DNA of 64,000 bases from JASLDZ01 sp038226305. Lineage in GTDB: Bacteria > Pseudomonadota > Alphaproteobacteria > Caulobacterales > Caulobacteraceae. Position 1 is the first letter of the stretch, and each line of letters opens with the position of its first letter. The stretch covers positions 1 through 64,000 of the forward strand of contig JBBRQN010000012.1 of assembly GCA_038226305.1 (NCBI GenBank). Direction: 5' to 3'. The notes beneath the pieces were generated by a model. That model saw nothing but the letters and a program-made list of their open reading frames with translations, was not told the origin of the DNA and searched no databases. Position numbers and translations under genes: made by a program. Positions 26,633 through 35,092 of the stretch are shown piece by piece.

Positions 26633-28285
26633 ATGATCCGCTCCGTTCGGTGCCTGCCCCATCTGATTGCCGCGGTTTTCGCAGGCGTGCTGGCGCTGGT
26701 CGCCGCACCGGCCGCCTACGCAGGCGGAACGCCTCAAGGCCTGTCGCAGGGCCTGTTCGACCATCCGAAATACGCCTCCATCGTGGTCGATGCGAACACG
26801 GGCGAGGTGCTCTATGCCCTCCGCGCCGATGCGCCCCGCGTGCCCGCCTCCATCACCAAGATCATGACGCTCTACCTCACGTTCGAGGCGCTGGAGACCG
26901 GCCGGGCCAAGCTGTCGGACACCGTCAGCGTTTCCCAGCACGCCGCGGGGATGATCCCTTCCAAGACCGCGCTGCGCCCCGGCGAGACGCTGACCATCGA
27001 CGAGGCGATCCGGGTCGTGGCGATCCTTTCGGCCAACGACATCGCCGTGGCTTTGGGCGAGCACCTGGCGGGCAGCGAGCAGAAGTTCGCCGCCCTGATG
27101 ACCCTGCGCGCGCAGGAGCTCGGCATGAGCGGCACCCGTTTCGTCAACGCCTCGGGCGTGCCCGACCCCGGCAACCGGCAGGTGACCACGGCGCGCGACA
27201 TCGCCATCCTCAGCCGGGCGGTGATGCGCGACTATCCGCAGTACTATTCGTTCTTCAGCCAGCGGGAGTTCGATTTCCGCGGCCGCCACCTGATCAACCA
27301 CAACCACCTCCTTCTGCGCATGCCGGGGGTGGACGGGCTGAAGACGGGCTACACCAACGCGGCTGGCTTCAACCTCGCGGCCTCGGCCATGCGCGACGGG
27401 CGCCGGCTGATCACCGTGGTGCTCGGCGGCTCCTCCACCGCGGCGCGGGACGAGAATGTGGAGGACCTGCTGTCCGCAGGCTTCGACGTGCTCATGAAGC
27501 GGGCTGTCGGCGTGAAGACCACGGTCGCCTCCAACCTGCGCGCGCCCTACGAGGGCGCGAACGGCGTGGTGCGCCCCGCCTATGAGATGGGCTCCGGCGA
27601 GCAGGACGGGCTGCAGCTGGCCGCCGCCGATCCGCAGCACCTGCCCGGCTCGATCTCCGATGCCATGATGTCGCCCGCCCAGCAGGCCCGCGCCATCCGC
27701 GCCGCCACCCATCAGGTCTGCGACCGGGTGAAGATCGTCACCCACGGCCGCCATCACCGGGTGAAGGTCAGCTATACCGAGCGCTGCCGCCAATCGAGCG
27801 CACCCGCCTCCATCGACCGGGGCGTCACGGTCACCAAGGTGATCGCCGCCGCAGAACCCAGCTGCCGCAAGCTGCGCGGCCGGGCGAAGACCCGGTGCGA
27901 GCGCTCGTCGGCCACCTCCGGGGCACTCAGCATCGCCGCCGCCACGCCGCAGTGCGACAAGATCAAGAATGCCCGCCACCGCGCCTCCTGCCGCCGGATC
28001 GAAGGGGCAGAGGCCGGCCCGGTCGTCGCCTCGGCCGCCAAAACCTGCACTGGCAAGGGTCGCCACCGAGTGTGCCGCGCCGCCGCCTCGTCGGACGAGG
28101 GCGTGACGGTGGCCTCCGCCAAGCTGCGGGGCTGCTCCACCAAGGCCCAGCGCCGCTCCAAGGCCTGCCGCGCCGCCGAGACCGAAGTCGCCTCCGCCCC
28201 CGCGCGCCACGGCCGCGGCAAGGCCCGCACCCGCCAAGCCGAAGCCGACACCCCGAAAAAGCACCGCATCGCCCGCGCTGGGTAA
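26633..28285 (+). CDS. D-alanyl-D-alanine carboxypeptidase (S11) with Cys-paired basic C-terminal tail
   Basis: This periplasmic penicillin-binding protein trims the terminal D-Ala of peptidoglycan stem peptides. The 550-residue protein, from ATG 26633 with AGGGA upstream, has a signal peptide (1-30) and the three active-site motifs Ser73-x-x-Lys76, Ser133-Ala-Asn135 and Lys237-Thr-Gly239. The catalytic domain ends near residue 300. The remaining 250 residues are unlike the usual PBP5 C-terminal domain. They hold five cysteine pairs (363/385, 411/422, 441/453, 472/481, 501/512) in short Arg/Lys-rich loops joined by Ala/Ser/Val linkers, and a basic tail. There is no obvious membrane anchor; the tail may bind the wall or nucleic acid. 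Confidence 0.92.
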   Translation: MIRSVRCLPHLIAAVFAGVLALVAAPAAYAGGTPQGLSQGLFDHPKYASIVVDANTGEVLYALRADAPRVPASITKIMTLYLTFEALETGRAKLSDTVSVSQHAAGMIPSKTALRPGETLTIDEAIRVVAILSANDIAVALGEHLAGSEQKFAALMTLRAQELGMSGTRFVNASGVPDPGNRQVTTARDIAILSRAVMRDYPQYYSFFSQREFDFRGRHLINHNHLLLRMPGVDGLKTGYTNAAGFNLAASAMRDGRRLITVVLGGSSTAARDENVEDLLSAGFDVLMKRAVGVKTTVASNLRAPYEGANGVVRPAYEMGSGEQDGLQLAAADPQHLPGSISDAMMSPAQQARAIRAATHQVCDRVKIVTHGRHHRVKVSYTERCRQSSAPASIDRGVTVTKVIAAAEPSCRKLRGRAKTRCERSSATSGALSIAAATPQCDKIKNARHRASCRRIEGAEAGPVVASAAKTCTGKGRHRVCRAAASSDEGVTVASAKLRGCSTKAQRRSKACRAAETEVASAPARHGRGKARTRQAEADTPKKHRIARAG

Positions 28286-28300
28286 AGCTCTTCCAGGCCT

Positions 28301-28318
28301 TCCCCGCAAGGCGGGGGA
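28301..28318. terminator. Weak hairpin between convergent genes
   Basis: TCCCCGC-AAG-GCGGGGGA forms a 6-7 bp GC stem between the convergent carboxypeptidase and J-domain genes, with no T-run. It could aid termination, or be one of the GC-rich intergenic hairpins also seen near 47.35 and 47.47 kb. Confidence 0.3.
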
Positions 28319-28331
28319 GATCTCGACGTAG

Positions 28332-28805
28332 CTAGCCCGCCCCTCTGCCCGTCGTACGTCCCCGCTTCGCCGGGGGTTGGGTCAGCGTCGTTCGCGCGGC
28401 GTTGAGCTGGGCGGCCAGGCCGGGGGAGCCGCCGTGGTCGGGGTGGGTGCGGCGGATCAGGCGGCGGTAGGCCTCCTCGATCTGGTCGCGCGTGGCTGTG
28501 GTCTCCACCCCGAGGATCGACGCCGCCTCGAACCGGCCCATGCCCGCCTGCACGGGCGAAGGGCCGCTCACCGCCCCGCGCTTGCGGGCGCTCAAGGCCA
28601 GGGCAAGGGCTGCGGCGAGCAGCAGCGCCGCCTCGAGCCAGGCTGAGCGCACCAGCATCATCAGCCCGCCTGCCAGGGCGATCAGTGACAGGATAGCCGC
28701 CCCCGGCCGCCACGGGCCGACGAGCCGCCTGCCCACCGCCTTCATGCCCGCGCCACCCAGAAGCACGCCGATCAGGAGCAGTGCGATGGCGGCGTACAGG
28801 ATCAC
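28332..28805 (-). CDS. Membrane-anchored J-domain protein
   Basis: The 157-residue protein has a membrane helix at 2-22, further hydrophobic segments at about 35-72, and a C-terminal J-domain (92-145). That domain has the invariant His121-Pro-Asp123 in RRTHPDHGG and the preceding helix QIEEAYRRLI. J-domains stimulate the ATPase of DnaK-type Hsp70s. An N-terminal membrane part with a C-terminal cytosolic J-domain is the layout of Tim14/Pam18, whose alphaproteobacterial relatives are known. Its ATG overlaps the mipZ stop by 4 bp, so both are made from one message. Confidence 0.86.
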   Translation of the reverse strand: MILYAAIALLLIGVLLGGAGMKAVGRRLVGPWRPGAAILSLIALAGGLMMLVRSAWLEAALLLAAALALALSARKRGAVSGPSPVQAGMGRFEAASILGVETTATRDQIEEAYRRLIRRTHPDHGGSPGLAAQLNAARTTLTQPPAKRGRTTGRGAG

Positions 28806-29647
28806 GCGGCGTCGATCTCCGGTTCGGTCTTGGCCTCCACGCCCAGACCCAGGGAACTCAGGATGGACCGCAGTTCCTGCCGCGCCGCCAGATGGCTCAT
28901 CGTCACGGAGACGGGGCGCACCTTGCTGGAGAGGTCGGCGATGGTCAGGCCGAAGGGGAACAGCTCCCGATAGATCACCCGGTCGCGCAGGCCCGGCCCG
29001 ACGCGGAAGCCCACCCGCTTGGCCAACGCCTGAATACGCTCGTCCAGCCGCTTTCGGTTACGGGCCTCGGTGGAGGCGAGGCGGTTGCGCAGCACGAGCC
29101 AGTCCACCGAGCGGCGGTCGTTCACCATGCGCAGCTTCCGCGCCTCCCACACCGCCTCGGCATAGAGCGAGGGTTTGGTTAGTTCGAGCGTGACCGGATC
29201 GACCAGCCCCAGCATGTCGAAGTCCACGAAACTGTCGTTCAGCGGCGTGACGATGCTGTCGGCCTTGGCGTGGATGAACCGGCTGGCGGCGGTGTCGGCG
29301 CCGGGGGTGTCGACGATCACGTAGTCGGCAGCGGCCAGCGCCGCCTCCAGCGCCGGGGCGAGGCGCGACTGCACCTCAGCCTCGCTCGCCTTCGCAAGCT
29401 CCATCCCATGGCCTTCCAGGGGATCGCTCACCGGCATGGGCAGCACCACGTCGTTGGCCGCCGACCAGGCTTTCCTGTGCGCGAAGAAGTGGTTCAGCGA
29501 CTGCTGGCGCAGATCGAGATCCAGCACCGCCACCGTCGCCCCCTGATGCAGAAGCGCTGTCGCCAGATGCAGGGCGATAGTCGACTTGCCCGCTCCGCCC
29601 TTCTCGTTGCCGATCACCACGGTGCGCGGCGGTTGGGTCTTGGCCAT
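28802..29647 (-). CDS. mipZ: Division-plane positioning ATPase MipZ
   Basis: MipZ is a ParA/MinD-superfamily ATPase that forms bipolar gradients through ParB and inhibits FtsZ polymerisation, placing the division site at mid-cell. The 281-residue protein has the deviant Walker A GNEKGGAGKST (13-23), the VIVDTPGAD Walker B region, and MipZ-specific stretches NDSFVDFDMLGLVDPVTLEL and ARNRKRLDERIQALAKRVGF. These agree almost residue for residue with my memory of the Caulobacter protein. The upstream 191 bp holds two GANTC sites and separates it from panC. It overlaps the J-domain gene by 4 bp. Confidence 0.95.
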   Translation of the reverse strand: MAKTQPPRTVVIGNEKGGAGKSTIALHLATALLHQGATVAVLDLDLRQQSLNHFFAHRKAWSAANDVVLPMPVSDPLEGHGMELAKASEAEVQSRLAPALEAALAAADYVIVDTPGADTAASRFIHAKADSIVTPLNDSFVDFDMLGLVDPVTLELTKPSLYAEAVWEARKLRMVNDRRSVDWLVLRNRLASTEARNRKRLDERIQALAKRVGFRVGPGLRDRVIYRELFPFGLTIADLSSKVRPVSVTMSHLAARQELRSILSSLGLGVEAKTEPEIDAA

Positions 29648-29706
29648 GACGACCTTTCCGATCTCTCGAAGCTGTTACGCCTGACCGTGTGCGGCCTTTC
29701 CGGCTC

Positions 29707-29741
29707 GAGTCAGCCGCCAGAACTCGCGCCGCACCCGAGTC
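29707..29741 (-). promoter_or_regulatory. Two GANTC (CcrM) methylation sites in the mipZ/panC intergenic region
   Basis: GAGTC occurs at 29707-29711 and 29737-29741, 60-94 bp before the mipZ ATG. In Caulobacter the mipZ promoter is a known target of GcrA, which acts at CcrM-methylated GANTC sites. The same cell-cycle control is inferred here. Confidence 0.55.
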
Positions 29742-29838
29742 GCGTCAACGGCAAGGGCGCGACAATCCCCAGAAGACAATCAGAGCTTGGCCGTAAGCCT
29801 GCTTGCCAGGCGCAGCGGCTTGCGCTTCCACCAGCCGC

Positions 29839-30678
29839 ATGAGCCTGCCCACCGCCCGCACCGTCCCCGATCTGCGCGCCTGCGTCGCCGCCTGGCGAGC
29901 CGCGGGGGAGCGGGTGGCGCTGGTGCCCACCATGGGGGCCCTGCACGCCGGCCACGCCTCGCTGGTGACCCTGGCGAGGTCGCGCGCCGATCGGGTGATC
30001 GCCAGCGTGTTCGTGAACCCGAAGCAGTTCGCCCCCGGCGAGGACTTCGACCGCTACCCCCGGGGCGAGGCCGCAGACGCGGCGCTTCTGGCCGGGGTGG
30101 GCTGCGACCTCCTTTACGCGCCGTCGCCCGAGGCCATGTACCCGCAAGGCTTCGCCACCACGGTCAGCGTCGGCGGCGTGTCATCGGTGCTGGAGGGCGA
30201 GGCGCGGCCCACCCACTTCGACGGGGTGGCGACCGTGGTGGCCAAGCTCCTGCTGCAGGCCCTGCCCGACGTGGCGATCTTTGGCGAGAAGGACTTCCAG
30301 CAGCTGGCGGTGATCCGCGCCCTGGCCCGCGACCTCGACCTCACCTGCGAGATCGTGGGCGCCCCTATCGCGAGAGCCGAAGACGGCCTCGCCCTCTCCT
30401 CCCGCAACGCCTACCTCACGCCCGCCGAGCGGCAGGCAGCGCCGGCGATGCAGCGCGCGCTGGTCGCGGCGGCGCAGGCTTTGGCCCGTGGCGAGCCGGT
30501 GGCGCAGGTGGAAGCGCAGGGTCGCGCGGCGCTGCAGGCCGCAGGCTTCACCGCCATCGACTACTTCGCCGTGCGCGGCCCCGTGACCCTGCAGCCGACC
30601 CCCACCGCCCCGTTCCGCATCCTCACAGCCGCCAGGCTCGGCACGACGCGGCTCATCGACAACGTGGGGGTGGCCTAA
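29839..30678 (+). CDS. panC: Pantothenate synthetase
   Basis: PanC joins pantoate and beta-alanine with ATP to give pantothenate, the precursor of coenzyme A. The 279-residue protein has the nucleotidyl-transferase motif His36-Ala-Gly-His39 in PTMGALHAGHASL. It also has the FVNPKQF stretch, the VATVVAKLL and FGEKDFQQLAVI segments of the active site, and LALSSRNAYL as the KMSKS-equivalent loop. The start is ATG 29839, matching family length. It is divergent from mipZ and nearly abuts the convergent DUF1489 gene (4 bp). Confidence 0.96.
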   Translation: MSLPTARTVPDLRACVAAWRAAGERVALVPTMGALHAGHASLVTLARSRADRVIASVFVNPKQFAPGEDFDRYPRGEAADAALLAGVGCDLLYAPSPEAMYPQGFATTVSVGGVSSVLEGEARPTHFDGVATVVAKLLLQALPDVAIFGEKDFQQLAVIRALARDLDLTCEIVGAPIARAEDGLALSSRNAYLTPAERQAAPAMQRALVAAAQALARGEPVAQVEAQGRAALQAAGFTAIDYFAVRGPVTLQPTPTAPFRILTAARLGTTRLIDNVGVA

Positions 30679-30682
30679 GGCG

Positions 30683-31090
30683 TCACCACGCCCCCAGCGC
30701 GCGCAGTTCGGCCGCGAGCGCCACCGGCATCTCGCCGGCTCCCGATCCCGCCTCGAGGTCCGGCGGGGCGTCTTCCGGTGTCAGATATCGCCAGCCCTGG
30801 AACGGGCGTCGCGGCGTGGGGGCCACGCGCACCACCTTGGGCGAGACCACGATCTGGCAGCGTTTCTCGCGCCCCTCGCCCAACGTCTCGATGCCCAGGA
30901 TCGCCTGGCGGCAGGTAATCACGCCCTTGAAGACGCGATAGATCGACCCGCCGTCCAGCACCTCTTCCGCGCGCTTGGGGGTCATGCGGGTGTGGACCCG
31001 CCAGTCCGCCCCGCCCCGCGCCTTCTGCCAAGCCAGGAGCGCCTCGACACTGTCGGCCCCGACCACGAGCTTGATGATGTGCAACGCCAT
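30683..31090 (-). CDS. DUF1489 family protein
   Basis: This 135-residue protein is recognisable as DUF1489, a small conserved alphaproteobacterial family. It opens with MALHIIKLVVGADSVEALLAW and carries the segments TRMTPKRAEEVLDGGSIYRV and RPFQGWRYLTPEDAPPDL. No signal peptide or membrane segment is present, so it should be cytosolic. No function is known. It lies 43 bp after mccA on the same strand and may be the last gene of that operon. Confidence 0.85.
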   Translation of the reverse strand: MALHIIKLVVGADSVEALLAWQKARGGADWRVHTRMTPKRAEEVLDGGSIYRVFKGVITCRQAILGIETLGEGREKRCQIVVSPKVVRVAPTPRRPFQGWRYLTPEDAPPDLEAGSGAGEMPVALAAELRALGAW

Positions 31091-31133
31091 GTGGCGCTGA
31101 GGTAGGCGGCGACTCGCGCGAGGTCGAGGGCCG

Positions 31134-33011
31134 TCAGTCCGCCTTGTCCAGCGTGGCGAGGACGGCGCCTTCGGTGACCTGATCGCCCACGGCGAAGCCC
31201 ACTGCGGACACCACGGCGTCGAAAGGAGCGGTCATGGCGTGCTCCATCTTCATGGCTTCGAGGGTGATCACCGGGGCGCCCTTGGCGATCCGGTCGCCCG
31301 CTTTGGCCGCCACCGCCACGATCCGGCCGGGCATGGGGGCGAGGAGCTTGCCGTCGGAGGCGGCCCCGGCGGCGGCGGCGAGAGGGGGAGCGAGGCTAAG
31401 GACGTGGGCCTCGCCGTGCTGGAAGACCACGCCGCCTTTGGGTACGCCGCCGAGCCCGAACCCCCGTGCGAAATCGATGCGGGCTTCCCGCCTGCCGCCG
31501 TCTACCCAGATGACGCCGGTTCGACGCTCGGGCGAGTTTAGGCGAAAGCCAGTCAGCGGATCGGCGTCGATGGGACCACCGTCACGCGCGACGTCGTTTT
31601 GCCGGATCAGGCTGAAAACTTGATCCAACGCGGCTTGCCCATACGGAGGTGCCTCCACCAGCGCAGGACGAGCGCCGATGAAGCCGGTGTCGATCTCACC
31701 GTTCCGAAAATCTGGGTCCGCCGCGAGTCTGGAAAGGAACCCCGCATTGGTCTTTACGGGCCAAACGCCCACTTCCGCGCAGGCCTCCGAAAGCGCATCG
31801 GCGGCTTCCACACGAGTCGCCCGGTGGACGATCAGCTTAGCGATCATCGGGTCGTAGAACGGTGAAACCTCGCCACCCTCCTCGACGGCCGAATCCACGC
31901 GGACGCCGTCTTCCGGCATCCAAAACGTCTCCAGCCTCCCCACGCTCGGCAAAAACCCCGTCGCCGGGTTCTCGGCGTAGAGCCTCGCCTCCATCGCGCA
32001 GCCGGTCATGGTGATGTCGTCCTGCTTCAGCGGCAGGGGCTCGCCGGACGCCACCCGAAGCTGCCACTCCACCAAATCCAGCCCGGTGATCATCTCCGTG
32101 ACCGGATGCTCCACCTGGAGGCGGGTGTTCATCTCCATGAAGAAGATGCGGTCGGCGCGCAGGCCTTCGCTGGCGTCGGCGATGAACTCCACCGTGCCGG
32201 CGCCGCGGTAGCCCACGGCCTGCGCCGCGCGCACGGCCGCGCCGCAGACGGAGGCCCGGGTCGCCTCGTCCATGCCGGGGGCGGGGGCCTCCTCGATCAC
32301 CTTCTGGTGGCGGCGCTGCAGGGAGCAGTCGCGCTCGAACAGGTGGACGACGTTCCCGAAGTCGTCGCCGAACACCTGCACCTCGATGTGCCGGGGCCGG
32401 GCCATGTAGCGCTCGATCAGCACGTGCGCGTTGCCGAAGCTGGCCTGTCCCTCCCGCTGGGCCGAGGCCAGCGCCGCCTCGAAATCCTCCGCCCTGTCGA
32501 CCCGGCGCATGCCCTTGCCGCCGCCGCCCGCCACCGCCTTGATGAGCACGGGGAAGCCGACGATCGCCGCCTGCTCGGCCAGGTTGGCGAGCGACTGGTC
32601 CTCCCCCCGCCAGCCCGGCGTCACGGGAACGCCCGCGGCCTCCATGATGCGCTTGGCCTCGTCCTTGGGGCCCATGCTGCGGATGGCCGAAGGCGGCGGT
32701 CCGACCCAGATCAGCCCTGCATCCAGCACCGCCTGCGCGAAGTCCGCGTTCTCGGACAGGAACCCGTAGCCGGGGTGGACGCTGTCCGCCCCGGACTCGG
32801 CGGCGGCGGCCAGAACCTTGGCCATGTCGAGATAGCTCTCGGCGGCCGGCGGCGGGCCGAGGCGCACGCTGAAGTCGGCCTCGCGCACATGCGGCGCGGT
32901 GGCGTCGGCGTCGGAGTAGACGGCCACCGTCTCCACGCCCATGCGGCGGGCGGTGCGGATCACGCGGCGGGCGATCTCGCCCCGGTTGGCGATGAGGAGG
33001 CGACGGATCAT
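31134..33011 (-). CDS. mccA: Methylcrotonoyl-CoA carboxylase alpha (biotin) subunit
   Basis: This biotin-dependent acyl-CoA carboxylase subunit has 625 residues from ATG 33011. Biotin carboxylase starts with IRRLLIANRGEIARRVI and has the ATP-grasp loop KAVAGGGGKGMR. The biotin carboxyl carrier domain at the C-terminus has the biotinylated Lys588 in LEAMKMEH. On its own it could serve acetyl-, propionyl- or methylcrotonoyl-CoA. The neighbouring MCC-type beta subunit and enoyl-CoA hydratase argue for leucine degradation. The start overlaps the DUF3667 stop by 1 bp. The stretch from about 31540 to 31990 is clearly less GC-rich than the rest of the gene. Confidence 0.9.
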   Translation of the reverse strand: MIRRLLIANRGEIARRVIRTARRMGVETVAVYSDADATAPHVREADFSVRLGPPPAAESYLDMAKVLAAAAESGADSVHPGYGFLSENADFAQAVLDAGLIWVGPPPSAIRSMGPKDEAKRIMEAAGVPVTPGWRGEDQSLANLAEQAAIVGFPVLIKAVAGGGGKGMRRVDRAEDFEAALASAQREGQASFGNAHVLIERYMARPRHIEVQVFGDDFGNVVHLFERDCSLQRRHQKVIEEAPAPGMDEATRASVCGAAVRAAQAVGYRGAGTVEFIADASEGLRADRIFFMEMNTRLQVEHPVTEMITGLDLVEWQLRVASGEPLPLKQDDITMTGCAMEARLYAENPATGFLPSVGRLETFWMPEDGVRVDSAVEEGGEVSPFYDPMIAKLIVHRATRVEAADALSEACAEVGVWPVKTNAGFLSRLAADPDFRNGEIDTGFIGARPALVEAPPYGQAALDQVFSLIRQNDVARDGGPIDADPLTGFRLNSPERRTGVIWVDGGRREARIDFARGFGLGGVPKGGVVFQHGEAHVLSLAPPLAAAAGAASDGKLLAPMPGRIVAVAAKAGDRIAKGAPVITLEAMKMEHAMTAPFDAVVSAVGFAVGDQVTEGAVLATLDKAD

Positions 33012-33973
33012 CACCCTCCCATCGCGTTCAGCCCCACCCAAAGCAAGCCCAGCATCAGCAGGACGAAGCCGAACAGGGAGCCAAACCCGAGGAGCAGCAT
33101 GCGCAGCAACGTTCCCGGGATGCTCGAGCCGTAGACGCCGCGCATGTGCAGGAAGAGGTGTACCGGCGCGGCCAGCAGCAGCAGACCCGTCCAATTGCCC
33201 AGACCGCCGACCACGAACAGCACGGCGAGCAACATGCCCTGGAACGACAGGGAGTGCAGGGCGAAGATCGTGTGGTCAAACACGTAGAACCGCCGCTGGA
33301 ACACGAACAGCAGCGACAGGAGCGCCGCCGCGATCGGCAGCATCATGAACGCGAACCGCTCCGACCACTGCTCCAGCACGAGCTTGAAGGCCTCCGGGTT
33401 CTCAAGCGCGCGCTTCAGCCGCTCCCGCGCCCACTGGGTGACCTTCGAGTTGGGTTTGCGCCCTACGGTGACGTTCAGCTTGTTGAGCTCGGCCTCCGCC
33501 TTGGCGCGCTCTTCGGGTTCAGCCTTGCCTTGGCCGATCCCGATCACCACCCTGTCCGGCGTGGATTTCCCGCCCGCTTTCAGGCCTGCGCCGAACTGCT
33601 TGCCGCCCGTCGCGGAGCCGACGAGGAACACCATCAGCAGCACCACGAGGAACAGCCGCAGGGGCGGAATCTGCACCGCCCGGTGCCCCTCGATATACGC
33701 CTTGGTAACGGCCGCCGGCTTCCAGACCAGCTGCGGCACGGTGCGCCAGAACCGGCCATCGAAGTGAGTGAACCCCTCCACCGCCTCCAGCAGGAGCTTG
33801 GTGACCGAGCGATGGAAATCCTCCGCCACCTGGCCGCACTCGTGACACCACGGGCCCTGCAGGGGCGTGGCGCAGTTGGGGCAGGGTGAGCCGAGGGGCA
33901 GGGTGTGGGCGGGCTTTCGCCGCCGGAACCACCCGCCGATGCCGCCCAGGGCGGCCGCTTCGATCTCCGACAT
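33011..33973 (-). CDS. DUF3667 zinc-ribbon membrane protein
   Basis: This 320-residue protein has an N-terminal zinc ribbon with Cys31, Cys34, Cys43 and Cys46 (CPNC...CHEC). A conserved segment FHRSVTKLLLEAVEGFTHFDGR typical of DUF3667 follows, then about four to five membrane helices in the second half. The function of the family is unknown. The start is ATG 33973; the frame is open 60 bp further. It sits inside the leucine-degradation operon, 75 bp after the amidohydrolase, and its stop overlaps the mccA start by 1 bp (TGATG), so it must be co-expressed with mccA. Confidence 0.85.
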   Translation of the reverse strand: MSEIEAAALGGIGGWFRRRKPAHTLPLGSPCPNCATPLQGPWCHECGQVAEDFHRSVTKLLLEAVEGFTHFDGRFWRTVPQLVWKPAAVTKAYIEGHRAVQIPPLRLFLVVLLMVFLVGSATGGKQFGAGLKAGGKSTPDRVVIGIGQGKAEPEERAKAEAELNKLNVTVGRKPNSKVTQWARERLKRALENPEAFKLVLEQWSERFAFMMLPIAAALLSLLFVFQRRFYVFDHTIFALHSLSFQGMLLAVLFVVGGLGNWTGLLLLAAPVHLFLHMRGVYGSSIPGTLLRMLLLGFGSLFGFVLLMLGLLWVGLNAMGG

Positions 33974-34048
33974 GCCGCCCCCGGTTGCGCGATCCGCAGT
34001 CTCGCTTGTGACGCGGCCGGGTTGCGCGGGCAAGGCGCAGGCTTCGGC

Positions 34049-35092
34049 CTAGAGGCGATAAACCGAACGTGCCGTATCGAAGAACAGCGCTGCCTTCTCT
34101 TCCGCCGACGCGCCCGCCACGGTGCGCTTCAATGCGTTCCACAGGGTGCGGTAGTCGCAGGTGTAGCGATCGACCGGGAAGTTCGACTCGAACATGCAGC
34201 CGTCGACGCCGAAGGCATCGATCGCCGTCTCGATGTAGGGCGTCCACGCCTTGGCGAGCTCTGCGGAGCGGGGCGTTTCAGGGTCCCCCGCCACGTCGCC
34301 GAAGAAGCACATCGCCAGCCCGCCGAGCTTGATCGCCACGTTCGGGCAGGTGGCCAGTTCCAGAAGACTGTCGCGCCACACGCCGAACCGCTCGGGCAGG
34401 CGGCCTGTGTAGGATGCCGTCCCCAGGGGCGTGCCCAGGTGATCCAGAACGATGGGCTGTCTGGGAAAGGCGCGGGCCAGCGCGGTCAGCTCAGGAATCT
34501 GCGGCTCAAGAAGCCAGGCGTCGAAGCTCAGGCCTCGCTCGGCCAGGCGCGCGAAGCCTTCGCGGAAGCGGCTGTCGGCGTAGAGCCCCTGCGGCGTGCG
34601 GGCGAGGGGGCCGAGCACGGTCGGATCGGCATCCCACGATCCCGAGTGGCGCACCCCACGAAAGCGGCCGCCACCCGCCGCCACATGCGCGTCGAGCACT
34701 GCAGAAACGTCGTCGCCCAGAGTGAGGTCCACGTGGCCGACGATCGCGGCACAGGGCCGCGCCGGCCCATAGACGCCGCTCTCGCCCATGGCCGCCACGC
34801 CCGCGACGAACTCGGTCTCGCCCACGGGCATGAACGCTTCCGGCCCAGCCTCCCGCCAGAAGGCCCGGCACTCGATGAACACGCTGGATCGCACGTCGTG
34901 GCCGCACGCCATGTCGGCCAGGAAGTCGTCGAGCATGTAGCGCGACGCCCGCTGCATGGTGATCGCGAAGGGATGCGCGTCGGCGGGCAGGTTCGCGTAG
35001 GCGTCGCGGCGGTCCCACAGGTGATGGTGCGGATCGATGATCGGCAGATGCGGCTCGATCACCGTTTCGGGCGCGCTGTCCACGGGCGTCAC
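34049..35092 (-). CDS. Amidohydrolase-2 family metal-dependent hydrolase
   Basis: The 347-residue TIM-barrel hydrolase has the N-terminal metal motif IIDPHHHLWD (18-27). Internal histidines occur in VRHSGSWD and PIVLDHLGTP, and a late acid motif in FGVDGCMFESNFPVD. These match the PF04909 group, which includes lactonases and decarboxylases. The substrate is not readable. It overlaps the enoyl-CoA hydratase gene by 4 bp and lies within the carboxylase operon, so a role in branched-chain acyl or terpenoid breakdown is possible, for example lactone hydrolysis. Confidence 0.85.
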   Translation of the reverse strand: MTPVDSAPETVIEPHLPIIDPHHHLWDRRDAYANLPADAHPFAITMQRASRYMLDDFLADMACGHDVRSSVFIECRAFWREAGPEAFMPVGETEFVAGVAAMGESGVYGPARPCAAIVGHVDLTLGDDVSAVLDAHVAAGGGRFRGVRHSGSWDADPTVLGPLARTPQGLYADSRFREGFARLAERGLSFDAWLLEPQIPELTALARAFPRQPIVLDHLGTPLGTASYTGRLPERFGVWRDSLLELATCPNVAIKLGGLAMCFFGDVAGDPETPRSAELAKAWTPYIETAIDAFGVDGCMFESNFPVDRYTCDYRTLWNALKRTVAGASAEEKAALFFDTARSVYRL

